Origin: a virus
Virus record (IMG/VR): IMGVR_UViG_3300005935_000199
Coordinates: 1 to 20,108 of that record
Length of the DNA: 20,108 nt
Direction: 5' to 3' (one strand)
Shown here piece by piece: positions 13,818 through 20,025 of this stretch; position 1 is the first letter of the stretch, and every line of letters starts with the position of its first letter. Position numbers and translations under genes: made by a program. Below the pieces are notes generated by a model. The model saw only the letters and a list, made by a program, of their open reading frames with translations, was not told where the DNA came from and made no database searches.

Positions 13818-14192
13818 CTACTTCTTCAACGGGATCGTCTTGCCAACCCAAAATTCACGGCTGATGCTATTATCGTGATAAGCTCCACCAACAGCTACAA
13901 AGTCAACGTAGTTATCCAGCATAGGAATTTTAACAGCAAACTTAGCACCTATACCGCCTGCTGCCACTTGATTGCCAAACGCGATAAATGGGCCAATAGT
14001 CGTTTCAATTGACTTGATCTCATACAACGGCCAAAAAGCACCAGCTCCCCAGCCAATAGTCCCACCAAGCAACGACAGCTCCATACCCTGTGCGACAGCA
14101 GTACCAGCATCGCCGACCTCAGCAAAAATGTTGTCAGCGAAAACAGGCATTGCACAAACAGCTAAGACCAATAACATTGCTACTAACTTCAT
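13818..14192 (-). CDS. Secreted protein with Sec signal peptide, 124 aa
   Basis: ATG 14192 has GGAGG 7 bases upstream; a longer in-frame start at 14237 has no site. The N-terminus is a standard signal peptide: MK, a hydrophobic run LVAMLLVLAVCAM, then PVFA before DN (likely cleavage after VFA). The mature part is Gly- and Ala-rich with alternating hydrophobic residues (TIGWGAGAFWPLYEIKS, GGIGAKFAVKIP, VDFVAVGGAYHD) and ends FWVGKTIPLKK, a beta-strand pattern seen in small outer-membrane-type proteins. It probably acts outside the inner membrane, for example altering a receptor or blocking superinfection; this is inference. It lies in the late operon after a small membrane protein. Confidence 0.7.
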   Translation of the reverse strand: MKLVAMLLVLAVCAMPVFADNIFAEVGDAGTAVAQGMELSLLGGTIGWGAGAFWPLYEIKSIETTIGPFIAFGNQVAAGGIGAKFAVKIPMLDNYVDFVAVGGAYHDNSISREFWVGKTIPLKK

Positions 14193-14217
14193 TTCGGTTC
14201 CTCCTTCCTGCTTTGCT

Positions 14218-14370
14218 TCACGTATTATATTTACCATTAACCATTCCGTAGATCACCATAACAGCACCAAATAGTAACCCAACCCATCCCAACAACATCA
14301 CCAACAACCACGGCACTTCTTTCCAGTCCTGCCGCGTCATCGCTATTTGTTCGTTCTTCTGCCTTCGCAC
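14218..14370 (-). CDS. One-helix membrane protein, 50 aa
   Basis: GTG 14370 is preceded by GGAGG with 7 bases spacing. The product has a basic, polar N-terminus (RRQKNEQIAMTRQDWK), one hydrophobic helix of about 22 residues (VPWLLVMLLGWVGLLFGAVM...) and a short polar end NGKYNT. An ATG 11 codons in would give a 39-residue form. Its stop lies 26 bases before the secreted-protein start, so the two are likely paired. It could belong to a lysis or envelope function (holin-like, pinholin-like or spanin-like), but no motif settles this. Confidence 0.6.
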   Translation of the reverse strand: MRRQKNEQIAMTRQDWKEVPWLLVMLLGWVGLLFGAVMVIYGMVNGKYNT

Positions 14371-14452
14371 CCCGAAGCCTCCGTTGTCGCTGTAGTTCCA
14401 TTAGTTGGTGTCGTTATCATCACAAAACCATTCTACCCGCTTATTCTAATTC

Positions 14453-15094
14453 TTAAACCTCCGCTGCTATATCCCTCGGCACAATCTCGCTTATTACCAG
14501 CAGCTTCCCTGGAAACTTCTTCCGCAACGCCTCCAATTGCTTATGCGTCAACTCCACCTTACCTGTCGCCAACGTCTGTTGCACCAGCCTCAATATCCGC
14601 CGCTCCCGCTCGTTCTCGATCTGTCGCTCGTCCGCAATGCTTTCCTCCAGTTCCCGTAACCGCGCCGCGCTCTTGGTAATAATTACATGCGCTCGCTGCA
14701 TCCCCTCTATTATATTCCGCGTGGTGGGCTTTACCCCTTTTATAAACTCAACTGCCTTACCCTCTAATGCTTTCTTGCACGTCGTTTGTAACATTCCCGC
14801 TATTTCTATATTCTCCCTCAGCAATATCATCTCCTCGGGTAGCCCAAATAATGCCACCTCCTCCTCCTCAACTTCACTTTCCACCCACGCCCGCTGCGCC
14901 TCCCAGTTCCCCCCACGTCCACGATCGCGCCACACCTTCACTATCCCCGTCGTCTCTATCCCCAGCATTTCCTCTATATCGTTATCCCGCAGCTTCTTTT
15001 CCCTCCCCATCGCATACAAACACATCGCTGCCCGCACCACCCGCAGTGGATATGTCCGCCGTATTACCTCATTTGCTCCGCTTTCTTTACCCAT
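14453..15094 (-). CDS. terS: Putative terminase small subunit
   Basis: 213 residues from ATG 15094. The open frame extends further upstream, but that part overlaps the promoter, so it is unlikely to be translated. An N-terminal helix-turn-helix-like region (RVVRAAMCLYAMGREKKLRDNDIEEMLGI) is followed by VKVWRDRGRGGNWEAQRAW, a pattern typical of small terminase proteins that bind the packaging site. The middle is long, helical and charged (RENIEIAGMLQTTCKKALEG), and the C-terminus has a coiled-coil part with ESIADERQIENERERRILRL, as needed for ring formation. It is first in the late operon, as expected. The start has no ribosome site and the promoter puts the RNA start only a few bases before it. 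Confidence 0.65.
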   Translation of the reverse strand: MGKESGANEVIRRTYPLRVVRAAMCLYAMGREKKLRDNDIEEMLGIETTGIVKVWRDRGRGGNWEAQRAWVESEVEEEEVALFGLPEEMILLRENIEIAGMLQTTCKKALEGKAVEFIKGVKPTTRNIIEGMQRAHVIITKSAARLRELEESIADERQIENERERRILRLVQQTLATGKVELTHKQLEALRKKFPGKLLVISEIVPRDIAAEV

Positions 15095-15106
15095 AATGTA
15101 ACATCC

Positions 15107-15135
15107 ATTATATATGGTAACCTCTGAATTGTCAA
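15107..15135 (-). promoter_or_regulatory. Consensus leftward late promoter
   Basis: -35 TTGACA (15130-15135), 17-base spacer, -10 TATAAT (15107-15112): a perfect sigma70 consensus. Start of transcription near 15100, about 6 bases before the terminase small-subunit ATG at 15094. It would drive the whole leftward operon. Confidence 0.8.
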
Positions 15136-15484
15136 CCCCAAATCGCTTTTTACGGTGCTCAGAATTGCGGATAAGTGTCTGTCTCGGATCGCGTCGAGAT
15201 CTAATTATTGTCTCGGTTTCGTCTCGGTAGCAGACGGAGGTGGCTATACAGTGGCGGTTATCGCGATAAGTGACACAAGCAACGAGATCGCAGGCGGGGC
15301 CGGAGCAAGGCATTCCCTAGGGTTAAAAAGTTTATCAGCGGAAAATGCTTTCTGGCAAAAATCGGTGTTATAGTCAATTCAGCATAAGAATCAATTAGGG
15401 TTAAGGAGGCAATAGGCGGGTATACTATAGGTAGAGGGGGGTGTGTGGGGGGGGAAAGTAATTAAAAGTATTTTGGCAAAAGAC

Positions 15485-15513
15485 TTGACTTTTGTCGCGC
15501 GCTATGATATAAT
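15485..15513 (+). promoter_or_regulatory. Rightward early promoter
   Basis: -35 TTGACT (15485-15490), 17-base spacer, -10 TATAAT (15508-15513), a near-perfect sigma70 promoter. Transcription would start about 15520 and enter the small membrane peptide gene at 15546. Confidence 0.8.
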
Positions 15514-15545
15514 TGATACAATAGCACACAGAAGGAGGCAATGCA

Positions 15546-15647
15546 ATGGACTTCCTGCCGATAATCGAGCGAGCGCTGCTAATTCCCTTGACTGGCGCGG
15601 CGATTCTGGCCTGCGCAGTAGCGATCAGTAGGTGGCTAAAGCAATAG
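15546..15647 (+). CDS. Small membrane peptide, copy 1 (33 aa)
   Basis: ATG 15546 has AAGGAGG 7 bases upstream; an ATG five bases earlier gives only seven codons. MDFLPIIERAL is followed by a single hydrophobic helix LIPLTGAAILACAVAIS and a basic end RWLKQ. It is the first gene after the early promoter. A second copy lies at 15983-16075; the shared 22 residues are identical although the codons differ at 8 places, showing selection on the protein. A longer frame that overlaps it (from 15443) is not conserved between copies. Single-helix phage peptides of this kind can act on the host membrane, for example as exclusion or toxin peptides; the actual role is unknown. Confidence 0.7.
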   Translation: MDFLPIIERALLIPLTGAAILACAVAISRWLKQ

Positions 15648-15709
15648 CACGCCGGGGCGAGGGGCCTATGCCTCTTGCCCGGTCGTACTATGAAGAAGAG
15701 GAGATACTA

Positions 15710-15901
15710 ATGAGAATATATCAAGCAGGAGCGCCGGCATACGGCGCGAAGGAGTACGAAGCACCAATAACCTGCGGGCACCTTCACACAACGCGGGAGG
15801 CGGCACAGAAGTGTGCTGATGAACATAATGAGTTGAGTATACCATTCGCACCGGAGGAAGTGGTGTATAGCTTTGAAGCAGGTTTTTGGGGCGAAGAGTA
15901 G
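15710..15901 (+). CDS. Small CxH...CxxxH protein, 63 aa
   Basis: ATG 15710 has GAGGAG 6 bases upstream; the frame is open from 15632 but that start lacks a good site. The protein has C22-G-H24-L-H26 and C35-A-D-E-H39 in the stretch ITCGHLHTTREAAQKCADEH, a likely zinc site or short finger, followed by an aromatic acidic end (VVYSFEAGFWGEE). It follows membrane-peptide copy 1 by 62 bases and a strong hairpin lies just after it. The family is not recognised. Confidence 0.6.
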   Translation: MRIYQAGAPAYGAKEYEAPITCGHLHTTREAAQKCADEHNELSIPFAPEEVVYSFEAGFWGEE

Positions 15902-15912
15902 GATAACACTGA

Positions 15913-15934
15913 GCAAAGGCCTTCGGGCCTTTGC
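15913..15934 (+). terminator. Perfect 9-bp hairpin with TTCG loop after the 63-aa gene
   Basis: GCAAAGGCC-TTCG-GGCCTTTGC, a perfect stem with a very stable UUCG tetraloop, 12 bases after the stop at 15901. There is no T-run on the plus strand, so it may be a weak terminator or an RNA-stability/processing hairpin. Confidence 0.55.
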
Positions 15935-15982
15935 CCGGTAGTATCACGCAGCGATGAGGAATGAGTCGAGAAGATCGCTATA

Positions 15983-16075
15983 ATGAGTGTACCAGCGAAG
16001 TTGATACTAATTCCCTTGACTGGCGCGGCAATTCTGGCTTGCGCAGTGGCAATAAGCCGTTGGTTAAAGCAATAG
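15983..16075 (+). CDS. Small membrane peptide, copy 2 (30 aa)
   Basis: Starts MSVPAKLI and then repeats the helix and basic end of copy 1 exactly. The ribosome site is weak (a GAGAAG lies about 13 bases upstream). Nine base differences in the shared 22 codons are all silent. The alternative overlapping frame (ATG 15961) changes several residues between the copies and is less likely. It follows the hairpin and precedes the basic 74-aa gene. Confidence 0.65.
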   Translation: MSVPAKLILIPLTGAAILACAVAISRWLKQ

Positions 16076-16106
16076 CACACACTATGTAGGAGGAGGCGCA
16101 AAAGCA

Positions 16107-16331
16107 ATGACGCGGCTAAGAACCTGGAAAAAAGTCCGGCATAACGCATACCAGCTTGCCCGGTGGCAGGGCAATGTGCAACCGTGGGTGGAAACAGCTA
16201 TGCTCGATCGCAAAGGGCCAAAGAAGATTGTTCGACGAATTATTCACAGAAAGTTGGGTAAGATATTCAGCAAGCAGCTATTCGGCAGCGGAGTAATAGC
16301 CAAGAGCATTAAGTTCGTACTCGGATTATAA
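16107..16331 (+). CDS. Very basic 74-aa protein
   Basis: ATG 16107, with AGGAGGAGG about 10 bases upstream. About a quarter of the residues are Lys/Arg (MTRLRTWKKVRHNAYQLARW, then GPKKIVRRIIHRKLGKIF). Possibly an amphipathic or nucleic-acid binding peptide; no motif names it. It ends 12 bases before the two-helix zinc protein gene. Confidence 0.6.
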   Translation: MTRLRTWKKVRHNAYQLARWQGNVQPWVETAMLDRKGPKKIVRRIIHRKLGKIFSKQLFGSGVIAKSIKFVLGL

Positions 16332-16343
16332 GGAGATGCAGGA

Positions 16344-17138
16344 ATGTTTTTAGCTATACGCAGAGAAGGTCAAACTGTTAGTAGAATGCAGGAAACCAAC
16401 GGCAAGCAGCAGGAAAGGGTACTAGCAGTTGACGAATTCGGCAATGAGTCCTGGGTGCCACCGGACAGGTTGACAGGCAACGAGGCGGCGGTGCAGCAGG
16501 AGACCCCGGAGGTGGGAACGGAGACAGAGAGGCCACAGCCAAGGCAAAGAGTTATAGAGGTGGAGACCCAGCCACAAACGACACCAGAGAATGCAACAAC
16601 AAGTAACAGCAACGACGAGGATACTCTGGCGATCCTGCCGCAGGAACCGGCGAGTTTTTGGTCAACAATAGGCGGTTGCGTAGTGGTATTCTCCGGACTG
16701 TTCTTTGTATCTGTTTATCTTATAGTGGGGCCTTCTCTCGTTCTGGGGCAGCTATTCCACGCACCAGGCTTCGGGCCGGTTATGAGTTTCCTGGCTATTA
16801 TTATCTGGCTGGGAGGCTATCGTCTATACCTTCGCCGCGTCTACTGGCCTGGACGGGGCTGGGTGCCGGTGCAACCAGTACAGCTGCAAGTGGTAAACAA
16901 GCAGCAGTTTGTGTACTCGCAGCGGGAGTGCGAGTTACCACGTATTTGGAAAAAAACTTGGGTTCGACGCGAAGCATTCCCGACAAAGGTAAAGTGCCCG
17001 CGTTGCAAAGGTACCGGCCGCGATCCCGACGACCGGCGAAGGCGTTGCAGCAAATGTGAAGGCGCAAAGTTTGTCATAGAGGAGGCTGCCGATGACCAGC
17101 ATAACGACAATACCCATAGCGCAAATCAAGCCACGTGA
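16344..17138 (+). CDS. Two-helix membrane protein with DnaJ-like zinc motif, 264 aa
   Basis: ATG 16344 follows AAGGAG with 8 bases spacing. Residues 1-100 are polar and disordered, rich in Gln, Glu, Thr and Pro. Two membrane helices follow (about 107-129 and 144-162), then a Trp-rich linker (WPGRGWVPVQPVQLQVV). At 218-238 it has CPRCKGTGRD...CSKCEG, two CxxC pairs with the CxxCxGxG style of DnaJ zinc-finger repeats. The C-terminus is acidic and polar. The soluble zinc end probably faces the cytoplasm. The gene overlaps the next by 47 bases, so they are coupled. Function unknown. Confidence 0.65.
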   Translation: MFLAIRREGQTVSRMQETNGKQQERVLAVDEFGNESWVPPDRLTGNEAAVQQETPEVGTETERPQPRQRVIEVETQPQTTPENATTSNSNDEDTLAILPQEPASFWSTIGGCVVVFSGLFFVSVYLIVGPSLVLGQLFHAPGFGPVMSFLAIIIWLGGYRLYLRRVYWPGRGWVPVQPVQLQVVNKQQFVYSQRECELPRIWKKTWVRREAFPTKVKCPRCKGTGRDPDDRRRRCSKCEGAKFVIEEAADDQHNDNTHSANQAT

Positions 17139-18057
17139 AGACCAGCCAAGGCAATACTTTGCCGACGAGGGCATTGAGCAGCTTGCCGATAGCATACGAT
17201 CGCGGGGGTTTATCACACAAGTTACAGTCCGGCGCGTAGACGGGCATTATGAGTTGCTTGCCGGACACAGAAGGCGGCTTGCTGCGTTACAGGTAGGGTT
17301 GCGAGAATTGCCTGCCGTTGTTGTTGACCTGGACGATCGGGAGGCCAGCGAGTATGTCCTGCTGGACAATCTTAACCGGGAAGATATGATGCCCTGGGAG
17401 GAGGGCGCGGGTTTCGCGGAATTGATCAACTTATACGAACTCAGCGCGGCGGCGGTTGCACAAAATGCAGGCAAGTCGGTTGCCTTTGTACAAAACAGAA
17501 TTGATCTTACAGAGAATGCCGGGGCGAAGCTAAGGCAAGCATATATTGCGAAGCAGATAGGATTAGTTGCGTTGCAGGAATTGAGCAAGTTGCCCTGCCA
17601 AAACCTCTCGCCGGTGCGTTGCCCGCGTTGTCATAAGATAAACCGGGAGGGTATCAAGCAATGCAAAGCTTGTCATTATGATCTGCCAGAGGCTTGGGTG
17701 GTGGGGAATCCGCAGGAGGAGGCCACCAGCGCGGCGCGGGGCAAGTCAGTAGCAACGGTGCAGGCTATCGTGGAGAAGGTCAAGGGTGGGTATGGACTCG
17801 GAGAAGCGTTGATGCAAACAAGTTTAGGTTTCGACGAACAGCAGTTGTTAGAGGAGGTTGTGCGGGCAAAAAGCGAGTTTGAAAAGCGGCTTGAGCAGGT
17901 AGGCCGGTTGCAGATATGGGCAACGAAGAATGTTGACAAACTCACACAGTTGACCGGCGAGCAGCTGCGAGCAGTCCAGCAGCAAGCGGCGGTGCTAGAA
18001 ACTATCGGCAAGCAGATCGCGGCGGCGGCTAGCGAGGAATTGAGCCGCCGGACATAA
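17092..18057 (+). CDS. ParB/Spo0J-like protein with inserted zinc ribbon
   Basis: 321 residues; ATG 17092 has GAGGAGG 6 bases upstream. The N-terminus fits ParB: IPIAQIKPREDQPR, DEGIEQLADSIRSRGFITQVTVRR, the GERR-type box LLAGHRRRLAAL (about 56-66) and the LDNLNRED box (about 91-98, equivalent of ENiqR). A helix-turn-helix region follows (about 113-140, with NAGKSVAFVQNRIDL). After it a zinc ribbon CPRCHKINREGIKQCKAC (C177, C180, C191, C194) is present, which common ParB proteins do not have. The C-terminal part is helical and coiled-coil-like (EKRLEQVGRLQIWATKN) and ends SEELSRRT. Role: DNA-binding and CTP-dependent clamp, or a regulator. No parA is in the window. Confidence 0.8.
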   Translation: MTSITTIPIAQIKPREDQPRQYFADEGIEQLADSIRSRGFITQVTVRRVDGHYELLAGHRRRLAALQVGLRELPAVVVDLDDREASEYVLLDNLNREDMMPWEEGAGFAELINLYELSAAAVAQNAGKSVAFVQNRIDLTENAGAKLRQAYIAKQIGLVALQELSKLPCQNLSPVRCPRCHKINREGIKQCKACHYDLPEAWVVGNPQEEATSAARGKSVATVQAIVEKVKGGYGLGEALMQTSLGFDEQQLLEEVVRAKSEFEKRLEQVGRLQIWATKNVDKLTQLTGEQLRAVQQQAAVLETIGKQIAAAASEELSRRT

Positions 18058-18137
18058 TATGCGGAGCCAAGCTTGAGGTGAAAAAAAAGGAAATCGCGTG
18101 TGCAATGAGCAGACTGATGAAAATATGAGCGGTTGCG

Positions 18138-18194
18138 TACCGAATGAGTACCGAATGCGTGTACCGAATGAGTACCGAATGCGTGTACCGAATG
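18138..18194 (+). repeat. Five iteron-like copies of TACCGAATG downstream of parB
   Basis: TACCGAATG occurs at 18138, 18149, 18162, 18173 and 18186, spaced 11, 13, 11 and 13 bases, i.e. a 24-bp composite unit with near-helical spacing. Further copies follow at 19031-19039 and 19109-19117, a TACCGAATA copy at 18746-18754, and a TTCCGAATG copy at 19231. A candidate ParB binding site, operator or origin iteron. Confidence 0.65.
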
Positions 18195-18212
18195 AGAAAA
18201 GGAGACTGTGCA

Positions 18213-18434
18213 ATGACTGAGCAAGTAGGCGATCGAGTAACGCTTCGCCCAGACCACGGTGATAGCGAATACATAAGAGCGAACCGTGTAGTCGTAGAAG
18301 TGATTAAGGTTAGGAGTCGAATGCTACTAGTCAAAGAAGTGAAAGAAGACGGGACTGATTGTGAATACAACTGTCACAAAGACTGGTGGAGGATTCTACA
18401 ACTTACGGAAGCCAGACAACAGGAGGCCGTGTAA
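18213..18434 (+). CDS. Hypothetical protein, 73 aa
   Basis: ATG 18213 follows AAGGAG with 8 bases spacing. MTEQVGDRVTLRPDHGDSEYIRANR... is a small beta-rich, charged protein (VVVEVIKVRSRMLLVKEVKEDG), which resembles an SH3-like or KOW-like barrel in composition. Its stop overlaps the start of the next gene (TAATG). The longer frame from 18144 covers the TACCGAATG repeats and has no good site there. Not recognised. Confidence 0.6.
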   Translation: MTEQVGDRVTLRPDHGDSEYIRANRVVVEVIKVRSRMLLVKEVKEDGTDCEYNCHKDWWRILQLTEARQQEAV

Positions 18435-18664
18435 TGGCAATCGGAATCTATGTCGAAGCAGTTCGTGACAAGGGCTGCATATTCCATTACAAGCGGTTCA
18501 CGGCGGGCCAGAAGGTGAGAGCTTGCCTACACGCCCGGGCATTCCAGAAAAAGCACCCAGAAGCCAATAGTGTCCGTGTGCAGTGGGAGGACGGCCACCC
18601 GATCTTCTGGCCGGAGGTTGTAGACAAGCACGAGAACCCAGAGAAGTATATGTATGCGAGCTGA
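18434..18664 (+). CDS. Hypothetical protein, 76 aa
   Basis: ATG 18434 overlaps the preceding stop and has AGGAGG 7 bases upstream. MAIGIYVEAVRDKGCIFHYKRF... is a mixed protein with VRVQWEDGHPIFWPE near its end. The DGHPIFWPEVVDKHENPEKY stretch suggests a compact fold. Not recognised. Confidence 0.6.
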   Translation: MAIGIYVEAVRDKGCIFHYKRFTAGQKVRACLHARAFQKKHPEANSVRVQWEDGHPIFWPEVVDKHENPEKYMYAS

Positions 18665-18773
18665 GAGTCAACACAACCACAACCACGACCACGACAATAG
18701 CAGCGGCTCCGGTTAAGCAACAAAGGCTAAACGGCAACGACGGCGTACCGAATAAGGAAAGGGAGGCAACACA

Positions 18774-19040
18774 ATGCAGGTCACGATCACAGTGCGAAAT
18801 GACTTCCACAACACAGTTGCCAGAGCGAAAGGTCTGTGGAATGCTACCATCGGCGAGGTGTGGCTGCCGAAGAGTGCCGTTGGTGCAATTCGCAACAAAC
18901 TATGCAACAATTCCGAATGTCACTGTGGAGGCAACCTCAACGAGCGAGGCAAGCAAAACTGGTCTGACATTCTACCGCAAAGTCAAGGTGTAGTAGTGCC
19001 GCGTTTCGACGGCGGGGTTGACATTGAGCTTACCGAATGA
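18774..19040 (+). CDS. Hypothetical protein with CHC/CxC motif, 88 aa
   Basis: ATG 18774 follows GGGAGG. MQVTITVRNDFHNTVARAKG opens a beta strand-rich N-terminus. LCNNSECHCGGN carries three cysteines and a histidine (C-x5-C-H-C), a possible small metal site. It ends VDIELTE with the stop inside a TACCGAATG copy. Function unknown. Confidence 0.55.
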   Translation: MQVTITVRNDFHNTVARAKGLWNATIGEVWLPKSAVGAIRNKLCNNSECHCGGNLNERGKQNWSDILPQSQGVVVPRFDGGVDIELTE

Positions 19041-19114
19041 CCGCCCCGGAATCGTGACGCAAGGTTTATAATCGTGACGATGGGGTATACTGAGAATGAG
19101 AGGAGGTGTACCGA

Positions 19115-19240
19115 ATGGCAAGTACAATGTATATGCTACACGAATGCGAGAAATGCGGGACGATAGCAATTTGCCACAAAGACGATGATGGGCCTTGGCT
19201 ATGTGCAGAATGCAGCAAAGAGAAGGAGAGTTCCGAATGA
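19115..19240 (+). CDS. Small zinc-ribbon protein, 41 aa
   Basis: ATG 19115 lies inside a TACCGAATG copy, with AGGAGG 8 bases upstream. The peptide has CEKCGTIAIC followed by CAEC (CxxC...CxxC, with a H next to the third Cys), a minimal zinc ribbon. ATGA overlap couples it to the next gene. Confidence 0.65.
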   Translation: MASTMYMLHECEKCGTIAICHKDDDGPWLCAECSKEKESSE

Positions 19241-19461
19241 CACAGTTCCGGGGCGTAATAGAAGGCGACAGGGGAGAAGCTTACCGATTAGCAAGCAAGG
19301 CATCTGGCCTGTTCGTATCAGCCGGAGGCAAGCAGGGCAAGGTGCAGGTGACGCTTCACTACGAGGCGGGGAAGGGCGAATACTATAGAGTGACATTCCA
19401 GGATCAATACAGCCGAGAATTACGGGCACCGATAGAGGGGACTTTTAGCCAACGGAAGTAA
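19237..19461 (+). CDS. Hypothetical protein, 74 aa
   Basis: ATG 19237 overlaps the previous stop and has AAGGAG nearby. MTQFRGVIEGDRGEAYRLAS... is a mostly beta protein, rich in charged residues, with YRVTFQDQYSRE late and a basic end. The longer frame from 19195 overlaps the zinc-ribbon gene and is not needed. No family recognised. Confidence 0.6.
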   Translation: MTQFRGVIEGDRGEAYRLASKASGLFVSAGGKQGKVQVTLHYEAGKGEYYRVTFQDQYSRELRAPIEGTFSQRK

Positions 19462-19476
19462 GAGGAGGCGAGACGG

Positions 19477-19656
19477 ATGGCGAAGACAGAACAGACAATT
19501 CCACTGAGCGGAGAAATGCGGCGCGATGAGTTCACGTCCAGTTCGGAGCAGAGGCAGGAATGGGCTAACCGTGTTGCTGATCTGGAGGCCCGGCTTAATG
19601 GTGCAGCCGTCTACAAGCAAGCAGGCAGGTATAAGGAGAAGGAGGCGCAGAAATGA
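19477..19656 (+). CDS. Hypothetical helical protein, 59 aa
   Basis: ATG 19477, with GAGGAGG about 8 bases upstream. Charged and helical, with EWANRVADLEARLNGAAVYK as a likely coiled-coil stretch and a lysine- and glutamate-rich end. ATGA overlap with the next gene. Not recognised. Confidence 0.55.
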   Translation: MAKTEQTIPLSGEMRRDEFTSSSEQRQEWANRVADLEARLNGAAVYKQAGRYKEKEAQK

Positions 19657-19847
19657 ATAACAGCAAGAACATACAAGAAGAGGAGGAACACAAGCAGGCG
19701 GTGCGAAAAGATAGCATCGTTACGCAGCTTGTGAAGGAAGCCGTTGCCCTGGAGAAGCGGATCGAAGAGGAGGAACATAAGCAGGCGGTGCGGGAAGCTA
19801 GCTTCGTTACGCAGCTTAGCAAGGAATCCGCAGAAAAGGATAAGTAG
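19653..19847 (+). CDS. Internally duplicated coiled-coil protein, 64 aa
   Basis: ATG 19653 overlaps the preceding stop and follows AAGGAGG. Residues 9-30 and 38-59 repeat EEEEHKQAVR...VTQL.KE, offset exactly 29 codons (DNA 19677 and 19764). It is highly charged and helical, consistent with a coiled coil. A recent in-frame duplication made the second half. Confidence 0.6.
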   Translation: MNNSKNIQEEEEHKQAVRKDSIVTQLVKEAVALEKRIEEEEHKQAVREASFVTQLSKESAEKDK

Positions 19848-19990
19848 ATTGGTGAAGGGGAGGAGGAGATCACGGTCGGGGCAAACGTATACCGGGCGCG
19901 GGCGTAGCAGCTTGGGGCTGGGTATATGAGAAGTTTGTAGGCATAGACACTGGCAAGGAAACCAGCGTGCCGGTTAGCAAGATGCAATAA
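19848..19990 (+). pseudogene. Possible small gene broken by a frameshift
   Basis: After GGGGAGGAGGAG the frame ITVGANVYRARA ends at a TAG (19905), while the -1 frame continues as VAAWGWVYEKFVGIDTGK... to TAA at 19988. Joined they look like one small protein, but no ATG or GTG start is clear in either. It could be a broken gene, a programmed -1 shift or a sequence error. Confidence 0.3.
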
Positions 19991-20025
19991 GCGGGTCGTT
20001 ACTCAGACGTAAGGAGGAGAGACAG

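Larger units (their letters stand above)
15095..15545. promoter_or_regulatory. Divergent control region between late (leftward) and early (rightward) genes
   Basis: 451 bases without a supported gene. Besides the two promoters listed separately it holds three direct copies of GTCTCGG (15181, 15210, 15221), a perfect 12-bp palindrome TTATCGCGATAA (15258-15269), two copies of TAGGGTTAA (15318-15326, 15396-15404), a possible second rightward -10 TATACT (about 15422) and a G-rich stretch with two long G runs (15435-15454). These are candidate repressor or activator sites for a lysis-lysogeny or early-late switch. Confidence 0.5.

Noticed and set aside
15155-15373. Plus-strand 72-codon frame in the control region
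   Set aside because: No ribosome site, overlaps candidate operators, no recognisable protein pattern.
15443-15631. 62-codon frame starting in the G-run and overlapping membrane peptide copy 1
   Set aside because: Starts before the promoter, and the part shared with copy 2 changes amino acids while the other frame stays identical.
15978-15984. TATAAT before membrane peptide copy 2 as a promoter
   Set aside because: No -35-like hexamer at 16-18 bases upstream.
18138-18194. CRISPR array
   Set aside because: Repeat unit is only 9 bases with 2-4 base gaps; no spacers.
18665-18773. ACAACC/ACGACC-type short tandem repeats as a functional site
   Set aside because: Simple low-complexity stretch of about 25 bases in a 109-base gap; nothing else supports a function.
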